Assembly (NCBI GenBank): GCA_944326365.1
Contig: CALVDR010000017.1
Coordinates: 1 to 51,267, forward strand
Length of the DNA stretch: 51,267 nt
Direction: 5' to 3'
From: an uncultured Bacteroidales bacterium
Lineage (GTDB): Bacteria > Bacteroidota > Bacteroidia > Bacteroidales > UBA932
Position numbers and translations under genes: made by a program. The stretch's first letter is position 1, and the number at the start of each line of letters is the position of its first letter. Positions 35,791-43,953 of the stretch are shown here, piece by piece. The notes below the pieces were generated by a model. It was not told the DNA's origin. It made no database searches and saw nothing but the letters and a program-made list of their open reading frames with translations.

Positions 35791-36570
35791 TTACAGTGTA
35801 CAGGTATCTTTCTGAAATCCGAACGTGTCTGCGTCTTCGAGAACCGGAAATTTCTTCCTGAAATCTTCCAGAAGATCCATGCTGATGTCTGCACAGATCC
35901 GGCTTTCCATGCTGTCAGGGCATTCTGCTACAGTCTTACCGTACGGGTCTATGACGGCTGTCCCGCCTTCGTATTCGCATGACGGGTCACTGCCGCATCT
36001 GTTCACTCCTGCCACATAGCACTGGTTTTCTATGGCCCGCGCTCTGAGAAGCTGTCTCCAGGCCTCGGTCCGCGGTTTCGGCCAGCTCGCCACGTAGATG
36101 ATCATATCATAGTCTCCCCTGTTTCTGGACCATACCGGGAAACGGAGGTCATAGCAGATTTCCAGAAGTATGCGCCAGCCTTTGTATACGACTACGGTGC
36201 GTTCACTGCCTGCCGTGAACCTCAGATGTTCTCCGCCGTATGTGAAAAGATGCCTTTTGTCATACTGATCCACTGTCCCGTCAGGATGCACGAAATAAAA
36301 GCGGTTGAAATATTTCCCGTCTTCCTGGACGGCGACACTGCCCGCTATGGCGCAGTTGTTCCGGGAGGCTTTGTCTTTCATCCATCCGAGGGTCGCCGAA
36401 GGCAGCGGTTCCGCTATGCCTTCCGGCACAGTGCAGAAGCCCGTGGAAAACATTTCCGGGAAAATGTACAGGTCCGAGCCGCGGTCTGACTGGAAGATAC
36501 TGTCATTCCGGGCCATGTTCGCCTGAGGGTCGGCCCATACTATATTTCTTTGGAGCAATGTGATTTTCAT
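35791..36570 (-). CDS. Nitrilase-family omega-amidase (YafV/Nit2-like)
   Basis: The 259-residue carbon-nitrogen hydrolase has the Glu39 (FPEMFSTGF) - Lys105 (YDKRHLF) - Cys139 (LLEICYDLRFP) triad. Sequence and length fit omega-amidases, which hydrolyse alpha-ketoglutaramate to 2-oxoglutarate and ammonia after glutamine-dependent transamination. ATG 36570 was chosen because it forms an ATGA overlap with the upstream GNAT gene. The operon for arylpyruvate metabolism begins 86 bp downstream on the same strand, so the two may be linked through glutamine transaminase activity. Confidence 0.88.
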   Translation of the reverse strand: MKITLLQRNIVWADPQANMARNDSIFQSDRGSDLYIFPEMFSTGFCTVPEGIAEPLPSATLGWMKDKASRNNCAIAGSVAVQEDGKYFNRFYFVHPDGTVDQYDKRHLFTYGGEHLRFTAGSERTVVVYKGWRILLEICYDLRFPVWSRNRGDYDMIIYVASWPKPRTEAWRQLLRARAIENQCYVAGVNRCGSDPSCEYEGGTAVIDPYGKTVAECPDSMESRICADISMDLLEDFRKKFPVLEDADTFGFQKDTCTL

Positions 36571-37064
36571 TTCATGTCTGTTGAGTGGTCTGCATGCAGG
36601 TTCATTTCCATTATCGTCTTCTGCGGAGTGAGTCCGCAACGGCGGTAGAATTCGAGGGCGGAGGCATTGCAGCTCCACACATTCAGTGTGAGACTGTCAC
36701 AGCCATTGTCAGAGGCGAAGTCTCTGACAGCCTGGAAAAGGGCTTTTCCAATTCCCTGGCCGCGGAATTTCCGGTCAACGCAGAGGTCGTCGATATAGAG
36801 GGTCCTGTGATCGTAGAGGATGTTGTCGTCACGGACTTCCCTGAATATGCAGAAAGCGTAGCCCATCATGGTGCCGGTGTCATCCACTGCAGCGAATACG
36901 GGTGTCTTTTCATCGTTCAGAATAGCCGCCAGCTGGTCTCGGGTATATTTTTTCGCACCTGTCTTGAAGAGGTCCGGACGGCCTTCATGGTGTATCATGC
37001 ATACCTGATACAGAAGGTCGTCTATCCGGTCCATGTCTTTTTCCTGTGCCCTGCGGATTTTCAT
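36567..37064 (-). CDS. GNAT family N-acetyltransferase
   Basis: The 165-residue protein contains one GNAT domain, with the acetyl-CoA loop KFRGQGIGKALF near the middle and the C-terminal NVWSCNASALEFYRRCGL. The acceptor substrate is unknown. It overlaps the omega-amidase gene by 4 bp (ATGA). Its start codon at 37064 lies only 5 bp from the edge of repeat copy B, so promoter and ribosome site must lie at or inside the repeat. Confidence 0.88.
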   Translation of the reverse strand: MKIRRAQEKDMDRIDDLLYQVCMIHHEGRPDLFKTGAKKYTRDQLAAILNDEKTPVFAAVDDTGTMMGYAFCIFREVRDDNILYDHRTLYIDDLCVDRKFRGQGIGKALFQAVRDFASDNGCDSLTLNVWSCNASALEFYRRCGLTPQKTIMEMNLHADHSTDMK

Positions 37065-37069
37065 GTCTT

Positions 37070-37279
37070 AACGTCAGTCCGACGAATTATTTTACTCAGT
37101 ACCAGAGACTCCGTCGAACTGACGTTACGATTTCTTCGAAATCTCTTTACCTTTTACGTGTCACCCCACCTAAATCCTCCCCTACGTATGGGAGGACTTG
37201 CCTACGGATTCGTTCCACGAATCCTCTAAAAGAGGTAGTTCTCTGAAATTCACTACGTTCTTTTCATCGAACTCACGTT
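37070..37279 (+). repeat. Dispersed 210-bp palindromic element, copy B
   Basis: This is a near-identical copy of the element at 8928-9136 in the same orientation. Its ends are AACGTCAGTCCGACGAA (left) and, read inward from the right, AACGTGAGTTCGATGAA. GTCTT flanks it on both sides (37065-37069 and 37280-37284), a 5-bp direct repeat that fixes the element's borders. The one change in the left arm keeps pairing as G-U if the strand reading toward the GNAT gene is transcribed. It fills most of the space between the GntR gene and the GNAT start. Confidence 0.85.
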
Positions 37280-37338
37280 GTCTTATGTGGTTAAAGTTTC
37301 AAATTTAAGAAATTCCATCCGAAATTTCAACCCGCATG

Positions 37339-37689
37339 CTACTTCAAATGTTCCAGAATCTCATCGGCGGAAATTCCCAGCAACCGGGCCTGTCTGGCCA
37401 CTTCCGGCAAGATCTCTTCCATGAAACGTTTTCTCCGCACCGACAGAATCCTGTCCCTGGCATCGTCAGTCACGAAATAGCCCAGACCGCGGCGCGTCTG
37501 TATGATACCGTCGGACGTCAGTGCATCATACGTCCTGACAACGGTATTGGCGTTCACGCCGAGCATTACAGACAGTTCGCGGACACTGGGCACACGCTCT
37601 CCGGCCGTGTACTTTCCGTAAAGTATGTCATCGCATATCCTGTCGGCCATCTGAAGATATATGGCCCTGTCATCCCTGAAATCAGTCAT
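37339..37689 (-). CDS. GntR-family regulator, YtrA type
   Basis: The 116-residue protein has an N-terminal winged helix (IYLQMADRICDDILYGKYTAGERVPSVRELSVMLGVNANTVVRTYDALTSDG, broken here by normal variation) and a very short C-terminal helix region, as in the YtrA subfamily that controls ABC transporter operons. It is the third gene of the operon and overlaps the permease gene by 4 bp (ATGA). A palindrome GTACTA-N6-TAGTAC in the operon promoter is the likely target, implying autoregulation. Confidence 0.9.
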   Translation of the reverse strand: MTDFRDDRAIYLQMADRICDDILYGKYTAGERVPSVRELSVMLGVNANTVVRTYDALTSDGIIQTRRGLGYFVTDDARDRILSVRRKRFMEEILPEVARQARLLGISADEILEHLK

Positions 37690-38411
37690 CTGAGCTCATA
37701 TCTTTTCATCAGAAAACAGGAATACCACACATTCACAGCCAGCAACAGGCACGAAATCACAGCTGTGGACACCTGTGCCGCGGACCTTGAAAGCACGCCG
37801 GCCATCATCATGGATGCAGGGGCAAACAGGACCAGGAGATACACCAGCACTCCGAACCAGAACCCGGGCTTCCGGTATCCGTTGTTCCGCAATACCGGCA
37901 GAATCATGGCAATGACTGTGGAACTGATGCACACCTCAAGCAGAGTCCGCCAGAGAGCAGCTCCATTCCTGACAAACAGCAGATACTGTCCTGTGCCCGG
38001 GTCATGAGCGGAATCTGTTGTCATAAGCAGGCCTCCGAACCAATACACTCCTGAACCGATAATGACCGCCATGACCGCTACAGCCGCTCCCGGAATCGCC
38101 GCGGCCAGATAAGCTGCCGCAAATTTTTCACCGCGGCCGGCAGGTATCATCAGATTCGGCACAAGAACACCTCCCGACATAGCCAGGCCATACGTAACCG
38201 GCAGTATGAACATGACCAACACCTTGATCAGCTCCTCCGTGACCGACATTTTTTCCTGAATGGCTCCGTCCACTGCCAGCAGAGGCAGCAGACAGCAGAA
38301 CACTATGACTGCAAGCATGACAGCGGCAGCCTTCCCGAAACTGCAGAAACACATCTGCTCCAGCAAAAGCCTGCAGAACCGCCACATTCTTCTGAAACTG
38401 AAAGTCTTCAT
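37686..38411 (-). CDS. ABC transporter membrane protein
   Basis: A 241-residue integral membrane protein with about six hydrophobic segments (for example AAAVMLAVIVFCCLLPLLAV, VLVMFILPVTYGLAMSGG, IPGAAVAVMAVIIGSGVYWF, GFWFGVLVYLLVLFAPASMM). It overlaps the ABC ATPase gene and the GntR gene by 4 bp each, so the three are translated together. It probably forms the membrane channel or sensor partner of that ATPase. The substrate is unknown. Confidence 0.8.
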   Translation of the reverse strand: MKTFSFRRMWRFCRLLLEQMCFCSFGKAAAVMLAVIVFCCLLPLLAVDGAIQEKMSVTEELIKVLVMFILPVTYGLAMSGGVLVPNLMIPAGRGEKFAAAYLAAAIPGAAVAVMAVIIGSGVYWFGGLLMTTDSAHDPGTGQYLLFVRNGAALWRTLLEVCISSTVIAMILPVLRNNGYRKPGFWFGVLVYLLVLFAPASMMMAGVLSRSAAQVSTAVISCLLLAVNVWYSCFLMKRYELR

Positions 38412-39217
38412 CTTATCACTCCTTTTCTTACGGCATTGAACAGCATCTCCAGATCCACATCAGTATCCTCAGACGTTTCCTTTTCCCTGATCACCCTGAA
38501 TCCTCCGGGACAAGGCTCTGCATAGACAGCGCCCGCACCAGTCCGGTCCACCCCGAAAGAATACCTCCCAGAAAGTTCCTCCAGACATCCGGCGAACACC
38601 GTCCCGTCCTTTCTGAAAATCAGCACGTCCGTAAGCAGATTCTCCATGTCCTGCGTCCTGTGCCCTGAAATGACCACAGTCCGGCTTTCATCCGTATGCT
38701 TTACCAGCAGTTTCCTGAAAATATCCCTGGACGGAATATCCATCCCGTCCAACGGCTCATCCATCAGCAGGATATTTGTCCTGACGGACAATGCAAACGC
38801 GAGCATGACTTTTTTCTTCTGCCCTCCGGACAATTTCCCCAAATCTTTCACCTCGCTGCCGATTCCGGATGATTCGAGACAATCCATGAGGATTTCAAGG
38901 CTGAAATACGGATAGAATACGGACTGGAGTCCGATTAGCTTTTCCAGAGAAATACCGGGGAACCTGAATTCCGAAGGCATGTAAAAGATTTTCTGAAGAG
39001 TTTCCACGCTCCTTTTTGACACATCCTTTCCATCCAGAATGATGCTGCCCGAGTCCGGGAACAGCAGTCCGGAAAGAAGTTTCAGCAGGGTCGTCTTCCC
39101 GGCCCCGTTCATCCCGAGAAGGCCGTAAATTCTGCCCTCCTGAAGCCGGCAGGAAAGATTCCTGACCACCGGGACGTTCTTTTCGTATCCGAATGATACA
39201 TTTCCAATTTCCAACAT
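38408..39217 (-). CDS. ABC transporter ATP-binding protein
   Basis: A 269-residue ABC ATPase with Walker A GMNGAGKTT, a complete signature LSGGQKKK and Walker B ILLMDEPLDGMD, plus a distal His switch in VVISGHRTQDME. A C-terminal extension of about 70 residues follows the ATPase core. It is the first gene of the ABC-permease-GntR operon. YtrA-linked transporters often respond to cell-envelope stress or peptide antibiotics, but nothing here fixes the substrate. Confidence 0.92.
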   Translation of the reverse strand: MLEIGNVSFGYEKNVPVVRNLSCRLQEGRIYGLLGMNGAGKTTLLKLLSGLLFPDSGSIILDGKDVSKRSVETLQKIFYMPSEFRFPGISLEKLIGLQSVFYPYFSLEILMDCLESSGIGSEVKDLGKLSGGQKKKVMLAFALSVRTNILLMDEPLDGMDIPSRDIFRKLLVKHTDESRTVVISGHRTQDMENLLTDVLIFRKDGTVFAGCLEELSGRYSFGVDRTGAGAVYAEPCPGGFRVIREKETSEDTDVDLEMLFNAVRKGVIR

Positions 39218-39306
39218 AGTGTACTGATCTTTTCAATATTGTCCGGCACCATGCAGTCTGGAATCCGGTCTAGTCCTGCATATATGGCGCCTCATGTCGT
39301 TCTACT

Positions 39307-39324
39307 GTACTATATAAGTAGTAC
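39307..39324 (-). promoter_or_regulatory. Palindromic operator for the GntR regulator
   Basis: GTACTA (39307-39312) and TAGTAC (39319-39324) form a perfect inverted repeat with a 6-bp AT-rich spacer. It starts 5 bp downstream of the -7 box of the operon promoter and so covers the transcription start. YtrA-type regulators bind sites with this kind of GTAC-containing symmetry. Binding here would block transcription of the operon that encodes the regulator. Confidence 0.6.
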
Positions 39325-39328
39325 ACCG

Positions 39329-39359
39329 CAAATATAGGAATTCTTTCCGTTTCTGCAAA
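39329..39359 (-). promoter_or_regulatory. Promoter of the ABC-permease-GntR operon
   Basis: On the minus strand, TTTG (39359-39356) and TATATTTG (39336-39329) are exactly 19 nt apart, a perfect match to the Bacteroidetes promoter consensus. The leader to the ATG at 39217 is about 105 nt and contains no clear riboswitch. Confidence 0.75.
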
Positions 39360-39387
39360 ATATTCCAGAAAAGTTTCTGAAGAATCA

Positions 39388-40080
39388 TCATCCGACACCG
39401 AGGTCGGTGTTGCCGAGGAGGATTTCGAATCCGGGATCCGACTTCAGGTCCGGGTAGATTTCGCGGATGAACCATGCAGCCATGGCTTCATCACGGTGAA
39501 GCGGAGTGGTGTTGTCGCAGAAAAGGTTTATACTGCAGTACTCGAAATGTTCCCGTGCAAGTTCCACGTCACGGACAAGCCGTTCCGGAGTATCACCTTC
39601 TTCGCCTGTACAGCACAGCAGGCAAATGCCATGGAAATACCGGGCTACATCTTCAGCGGACACGCCGGCAGGGATACCTTTGCGCCACCTGTTTCTGAGC
39701 CGAGGGTCGAAAGTCTCTATCCCGCACCTGAACTTCACCTGTACAGGAGCGAACCTGGATGCAAATCCGGCCAGACGATGGCGGTACATATAGTGCATTT
39801 CGAACCAGATAGTATTTATGTCCCTGGCTTCCGCTACCCTCCTGATTTCGTCCAATGTCCTGTCGTCCAGCTCGGCGGCAGATCCGGAATTGATGATATC
39901 CAGAGTCCCGTACTCCCCTGTCACCTGCTCCAGCACCGGTTTGTTGACGGAAAACGGGTCAGGACCGGCATCGGAATGGTAGTCGCAGAACGAACATTGC
40001 CGCCAGCGGCATCCCGTACCTTGCAGAAGAAGGAATTCCCGAGGGAAACCCCCTTCGGAAATGACAGAATATCTGTTCAT
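39388..40080 (-). CDS. Radical SAM protein, probable queuosine salvage enzyme (QueL-like)
   Basis: The 230-residue protein has three clustered Cys (C24, C29, C32 in GCRWRQCSFCDYH), a Cx4Cx2C variant of the usual radical SAM Cx3Cx2C cluster motif. Further features are DIINSGSAAELDD and KFRCGIETFDPRLRNRWRKG. ATG 40080 overlaps the stop of the YhhQ-type transporter gene (ATGA). Queuosine lyases (QueL) of gut bacteria are small radical SAM enzymes linked to queuosine-precursor transport, and this gene fits that by context. The assignment is inference; any radical SAM chemistry on a transported nucleoside would fit. Confidence 0.7.
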   Translation of the reverse strand: MNRYSVISEGGFPREFLLLQGTGCRWRQCSFCDYHSDAGPDPFSVNKPVLEQVTGEYGTLDIINSGSAAELDDRTLDEIRRVAEARDINTIWFEMHYMYRHRLAGFASRFAPVQVKFRCGIETFDPRLRNRWRKGIPAGVSAEDVARYFHGICLLCCTGEEGDTPERLVRDVELAREHFEYCSINLFCDNTTPLHRDEAMAAWFIREIYPDLKSDPGFEILLGNTDLGVG

Positions 40081-40760
40081 TTCATCCTCCTTATCCAACC
40101 GATGACGGCATAGGCCATAGGGGTACCGAAAAATGCCTCTATTGCCAGTTTCGAAACATACTGGAAAGCTATCATAAGCAACAGATCCCTGGCCGGTACC
40201 GTACCTGCGAAAGCTATAAGGACAAACGGCACGGAATCAAATATGTAAGCAACTGCAGAGCTTCCTATGGTACGCACCCACAGCCATCGGCCTTCAGTCC
40301 AGACCTTGATCCTGTCCATGAGCCAGGCATTGGAAAGTTCTCCAAACAGGAAACCTGCCAGAGATGCAAGGACTATCCTCGGCACATAAGTGAAAATATG
40401 ACCGTATGCATCTGCCGTCTCGGACAGATATTCTGGAGACGGAAGCCAGACTCCGACCATGGTGAAGAGCACGAGAAGGATATTGCACAGCAAAGTGAGC
40501 CATATTACTTTCCTGGCTATCCGGTAGCCCCATATCTCAGTGAGGACATCTCCCAGCATATACGCAAAAGGGAAAGTAAGCGTACCGGCATCGAAGTAAA
40601 ACAGACCGAATATACTGATCACCTTGACTGCCATGATGTTGGAAGTCAGGTACAATGTGACGAAAACCGCAGTCACGGCCATTAGGGCAGACCTGCCGGT
40701 TCCAGGCCCCGTATCAGCGGCATTCCGGTTTTTTAAAGGGTTTTCCGAGACCTTTTCCAT
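40077..40760 (-). CDS. yhhQ: YhhQ-type queuosine precursor transporter
   Basis: A 227-residue inner membrane protein of the VUT/YhhQ family with about six membrane helices, including VTLYLTSNIMAVKVISIFGLFYFDAGTLTFPFAYMLGDVLTEIWGY (contains the conserved family stretch) and the C-terminal IAFQYVSKLAIEAFFGTPMAY. E. coli YhhQ imports preQ0/preQ1, and homologues in other bacteria import queuine or related bases. ATG 40760 was chosen because longer forms add a non-conserved tail. It is the first gene of a two-gene unit with the radical SAM gene. Confidence 0.9.
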   Translation of the reverse strand: MEKVSENPLKNRNAADTGPGTGRSALMAVTAVFVTLYLTSNIMAVKVISIFGLFYFDAGTLTFPFAYMLGDVLTEIWGYRIARKVIWLTLLCNILLVLFTMVGVWLPSPEYLSETADAYGHIFTYVPRIVLASLAGFLFGELSNAWLMDRIKVWTEGRWLWVRTIGSSAVAYIFDSVPFVLIAFAGTVPARDLLLMIAFQYVSKLAIEAFFGTPMAYAVIGWIRRMK

Positions 40761-40797
40761 AAAACTACGTCTGTCCGACGGATTTAAAAAAACGTGG

Positions 40798-40805
40798 CAA
40801 ATATA
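40798..40805 (-). promoter_or_regulatory. -7 promoter element upstream of yhhQ
   Basis: TATATTTG on the minus strand (40805-40798) fits the -7 consensus and lies about 38 bp before the ATG at 40760. No TTTG at the correct 19-21 nt distance is seen, so the promoter is incomplete or activator-dependent. No preQ1 riboswitch fold was recognised in the leader. Confidence 0.35.
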
Positions 40806-40871
40806 GACAAACTTGCTTACATACGGATGGTTCCGATAAAATTTACCGGACAAAACGCGTGACACCCGGAA

Positions 40872-42002
40872 TCAGTCGGATGATTTGCGGTAGCTCGCTA
40901 TGGCCCACGAAACCATTGCGATGCCGATGGCAGCCAGGCCGGCGGCATCGTACCAGATTTCGAGAGGGCTGCTGCCTTTCAGGTAGACGGCACGCATGGC
41001 ATCGGCATAGTACCGCATCGGATTGAAATAAGTGATGGCCTGCGCCCAGTCCGGCATGGACGCTATCGGAGTGAAAATCCCGCTCATGAGCATGAAAATC
41101 ACGGCGAAGAACCAGATGACGAACATCGCCTGCTGGGCATTGGAACTGTAATTCGAAATCAGAAGCCCGAGGCCGGCCATGACGATGATATCCAGGGTAG
41201 TATAAAGATAGAGCCAAAGCAGATTTCCCCGGCAGGTATATCCGAACACAGCCCACGCTATGAGCAGACAGGCGGTAAGCACGAAAAAGGATATCGCCCA
41301 GTAAGGTATCATCTTGCAGATGATGAAAGCCGTCTTGCTGACCGGGGTGACGTTTATCTGCTCGATAGTCCCTGTCTCTTTCTCGGACACGATGTTCAGG
41401 GCAGGCAGGAAAGCGGTGATCATGGTGATGCCGATGACTATCAGGGCAGGTATCATGAACAGCTTGTAGTCCAGATAAGCGTTGAAATAATACTTTTCGG
41501 AAACATCGATGACCGGTGCGGCGGACGCAGCCATACCGGTTCCTGAATCCATGCCTGCCGCCCCGGCGTTCCTTTCCTGCAGATACATCCTGATACAGGC
41601 CTGGAGATACTGTGCCCCGATGCTGCCTCTCGTCCCGTTCACCGTGTTCACTTTTATTCCTACAGGGAATCCTGCACCGGTCGCGACGTCGGCAGCGAAA
41701 TCCGGTCCTATGGTGATGATGGCGTCCGCATCGTTGTCATCCATCAGCCGCATCGCTTCCTCAGGGCTGTCGCAGACCTCCACCAGCCTGAAATACCCTG
41801 AAGAAATGCATTCTTCTATCAGACGGGAGGACTCCAGGCTCCTGCTTCCGTCCACCACGGCCAGATTTATGTTCCGTATCTCCATGCTGACAGCAAACGG
41901 AAAGACCAGCATCATCAGCACGGGGAACATCAAGGCCATCCTCGGAAGCCCCGGATCCCTGAAAAACTGCTTGAATTCTTTCTCTAAAAGGTATTTCCAC
42001 AT
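40872..42002 (-). CDS. ABC-2 type efflux permease (YbhR/YbhS-like)
   Basis: The 376-residue permease has one N-terminal helix (about 20-40), a large periplasmic domain (about 45-170) and five C-terminal helices with SEKETGTIEQINVTPVSKTAFIICKMIPYW. This is the YbhS/YhhJ type of tripartite ABC exporter. It is the last gene of the seven-gene operon and forms a pair with the related permease encoded 83 bp upstream. Confidence 0.92.
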   Translation of the reverse strand: MWKYLLEKEFKQFFRDPGLPRMALMFPVLMMLVFPFAVSMEIRNINLAVVDGSRSLESSRLIEECISSGYFRLVEVCDSPEEAMRLMDDNDADAIITIGPDFAADVATGAGFPVGIKVNTVNGTRGSIGAQYLQACIRMYLQERNAGAAGMDSGTGMAASAAPVIDVSEKYYFNAYLDYKLFMIPALIVIGITMITAFLPALNIVSEKETGTIEQINVTPVSKTAFIICKMIPYWAISFFVLTACLLIAWAVFGYTCRGNLLWLYLYTTLDIIVMAGLGLLISNYSSNAQQAMFVIWFFAVIFMLMSGIFTPIASMPDWAQAITYFNPMRYYADAMRAVYLKGSSPLEIWYDAAGLAAIGIAMVSWAIASYRKSSD

Positions 42003-42085
42003 ATCAGTTCTATTTTAACGTCAGTTCTGCGGCTCTTCTTGCAAGCCGGCCCGGAAACCGGTCCTGACAACCTCCTCACCGGAAG

Positions 42086-43204
42086 TCACTGCAGCCTCGT
42101 CCGGAAACTTTTTATACTCACCGCCAGCAGGATGGCCGCCATGCCGGCCAATATCGACAGTTCATTAATGACAGAAGCCAGTCCGTCACCCTGGATCATG
42201 ACCTTCTTCACGATGATTATGAACCATTTCGCAGGAATGATATCCGAAAACCATTGCAGGATGACAGGCATGCTCTCGCAGGGGAAAATGATTCCGGAAA
42301 ATATCATGGTCGGCATTGTCAGCCCCATGCCGCATATCAGCAGGGCAGTCCTCTGGCTTGAAGATATCACGGAAATGAGCAGGCCGAGAGCGAGGGAAGT
42401 CACCACGAAAATCAATGCAGCCAGAGAAAGCAGCAGCAGACTGCCGTTCACAGGCACTTCCATCACATAATGCGACAGCAGGAGGATGCTCACGAAATTC
42501 GCGGCTGACAGGACCAGATACGGAATCATCTTGCTCACGATGATCCACAGCGGCTTCACAGGCGACACCAGCAGGAGTTCCAGTGTACCGGTCTCCTTCT
42601 CACGCACTATCGATACGGCTGTCATCATCGAACATATCAGCATGAGAATCAGCCCCATGACCCCGGGCACGAAATTATAGGAAGACTTCATCGCCGGATT
42701 GTACATCAGCTGCACCACAGGGGTCATGGACGAACGGGGATCACCAGCCAAGGCCACACTGACATCAGACTGTTCCGACTGAAGCACGCCTTTCAGATAG
42801 CTGGCTATCATCTGCGCCGTATTGGGATCCGATCCGTCGCCGATAATCCTGACTCCGGCATGTCCGGAAGCGATCATACTGCTCCCGTAATTTCGCTCGA
42901 AACATACAGCCACGTCCGCCCCGTTCTTCCTGAACATTTCTTCCGCCTCTGCCGGTCTGTCCAGCCAGCCGATGATCCTCAGATATTTGTTCTGGTCTAT
43001 CCTGTCTACAGCCCGGCGGACTTCTGCGTCCGAGAGATCTCCGCAGAATACGACCCTGACATCATTCACCTCGGTGCTGACCGCAAAACCGAACAGGATG
43101 ATCTGGACCACAGGCATCACCATGGCTATCAATATGGTGCGCCTGTCCCTGAAAATATGGCGGAACTCCTTGACCACTGACGCTGCGAACTCTTTCATCT
43201 TCAT
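42086..43204 (-). CDS. ABC-2 type efflux permease
   Basis: The 372-residue permease is similar in layout to its downstream neighbour: one N-terminal helix, a periplasmic domain and five C-terminal helices with REKETGTLELLLVSPVKPLWIIVSKMIPY. The two probably form a heterodimer. Its ATG at 43204 overlaps the ATPase stop by 4 bp (ATGA), indicating coupled translation. Confidence 0.92.
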   Translation of the reverse strand: MKMKEFAASVVKEFRHIFRDRRTILIAMVMPVVQIILFGFAVSTEVNDVRVVFCGDLSDAEVRRAVDRIDQNKYLRIIGWLDRPAEAEEMFRKNGADVAVCFERNYGSSMIASGHAGVRIIGDGSDPNTAQMIASYLKGVLQSEQSDVSVALAGDPRSSMTPVVQLMYNPAMKSSYNFVPGVMGLILMLICSMMTAVSIVREKETGTLELLLVSPVKPLWIIVSKMIPYLVLSAANFVSILLLSHYVMEVPVNGSLLLLSLAALIFVVTSLALGLLISVISSSQRTALLICGMGLTMPTMIFSGIIFPCESMPVILQWFSDIIPAKWFIIIVKKVMIQGDGLASVINELSILAGMAAILLAVSIKSFRTRLQ

Positions 43205-43941
43205 TCCTCCCTTCCGGCTCTGCCGGCAATGATTCCGAACACTTCATCCATGTTTCCGGCATGGAATTCCGATTTCAGCCTGTCAGGAGAATCCAGAGCA
43301 GCTATCCGTCCGTCCACCATCACGGAAACACGATCGCAGTATTCGGCTTCGTCCATATAGTGGGTGGTCACGAATACGGTCACTCTCCTTTCAGCCGCGT
43401 CATATATCATCTCCCAGAACCGTCGTCTGGTTTCCGGATCCACGCCTCCTGTCGGCTCGTCCAGAAAGATGATTCCGGGATCATGGACCATGGCTATGCT
43501 GAAAGCCAGCTTCTGTTTCCAGCCCAGAGGAAGAGCACCTGCGAACTGGTCTCTCTCTGACTGCATTCCGAGCACATCCAGCACGGCATCTGTCTTTTCT
43601 CTGATCTGCCGGTCTTTCAGCCCGTAAATTCCTCCGAACAGACGGATATTTTCCCGGACAGTCAGGTCGGGATAGAGGGAAAATTTCTGGCTCATATAGC
43701 CGATATTCCTTTTTATTTTCTCTTGCTCGGAACATATGTCATATCCTGCCACCGTGCCTTCCCCTTCGGTAGGACGGCTGAGACCGCACAATATCCTCAT
43801 GGCGGTGGTCTTCCCTGCCCCGTTCGCACCCAGGAAACCGAAAATCTCCCCTCTGCGGACGTCGAAACTTATGTGGTCCACCGCCGTAAAGTCTCCGAAT
43901 TTCTTCGTAAGGTTCCTGATATGAATGACATTTTCTTCCAT
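43201..43941 (-). CDS. ABC ATPase, half of a split YbhF
   Basis: A 246-residue ABC ATPase with Walker A GANGAGKTT and Walker B IIFLDEPTGGVDPE. The signature position reads LPLGWKQK instead of LSGGQ, the form seen in the second half of the fused E. coli YbhF. GTG 43947 is an alternative start, but ATG 43941 gives better family alignment. It is separated from the first ATPase gene by 12 bp, so one fused gene in E. coli is two genes here. Confidence 0.92.
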   Translation of the reverse strand: MEENVIHIRNLTKKFGDFTAVDHISFDVRRGEIFGFLGANGAGKTTAMRILCGLSRPTEGEGTVAGYDICSEQEKIKRNIGYMSQKFSLYPDLTVRENIRLFGGIYGLKDRQIREKTDAVLDVLGMQSERDQFAGALPLGWKQKLAFSIAMVHDPGIIFLDEPTGGVDPETRRRFWEMIYDAAERRVTVFVTTHYMDEAEYCDRVSVMVDGRIAALDSPDRLKSEFHAGNMDEVFGIIAGRAGREE

Positions 43942-43953
43942 AAGCACGTATTT

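Noticed and set aside
37046..37246. Short open frames crossing repeat copy B
   Set aside because: The frames are not shared by the other copies in the same relation to start and stop, and the sequence is dominated by hairpins.
40761..40797. preQ1 riboswitch before yhhQ
   Set aside because: The leader is about 35 nt and lacks the pseudoknot sequence pattern of known preQ1 classes.
42011..42025. TTTTAACGTCAGTTC upstream of the last permease gene, similar to the element's end
   Set aside because: Only about 13 bases match and nothing of the hairpin follows; chance or a very old remnant cannot be separated.
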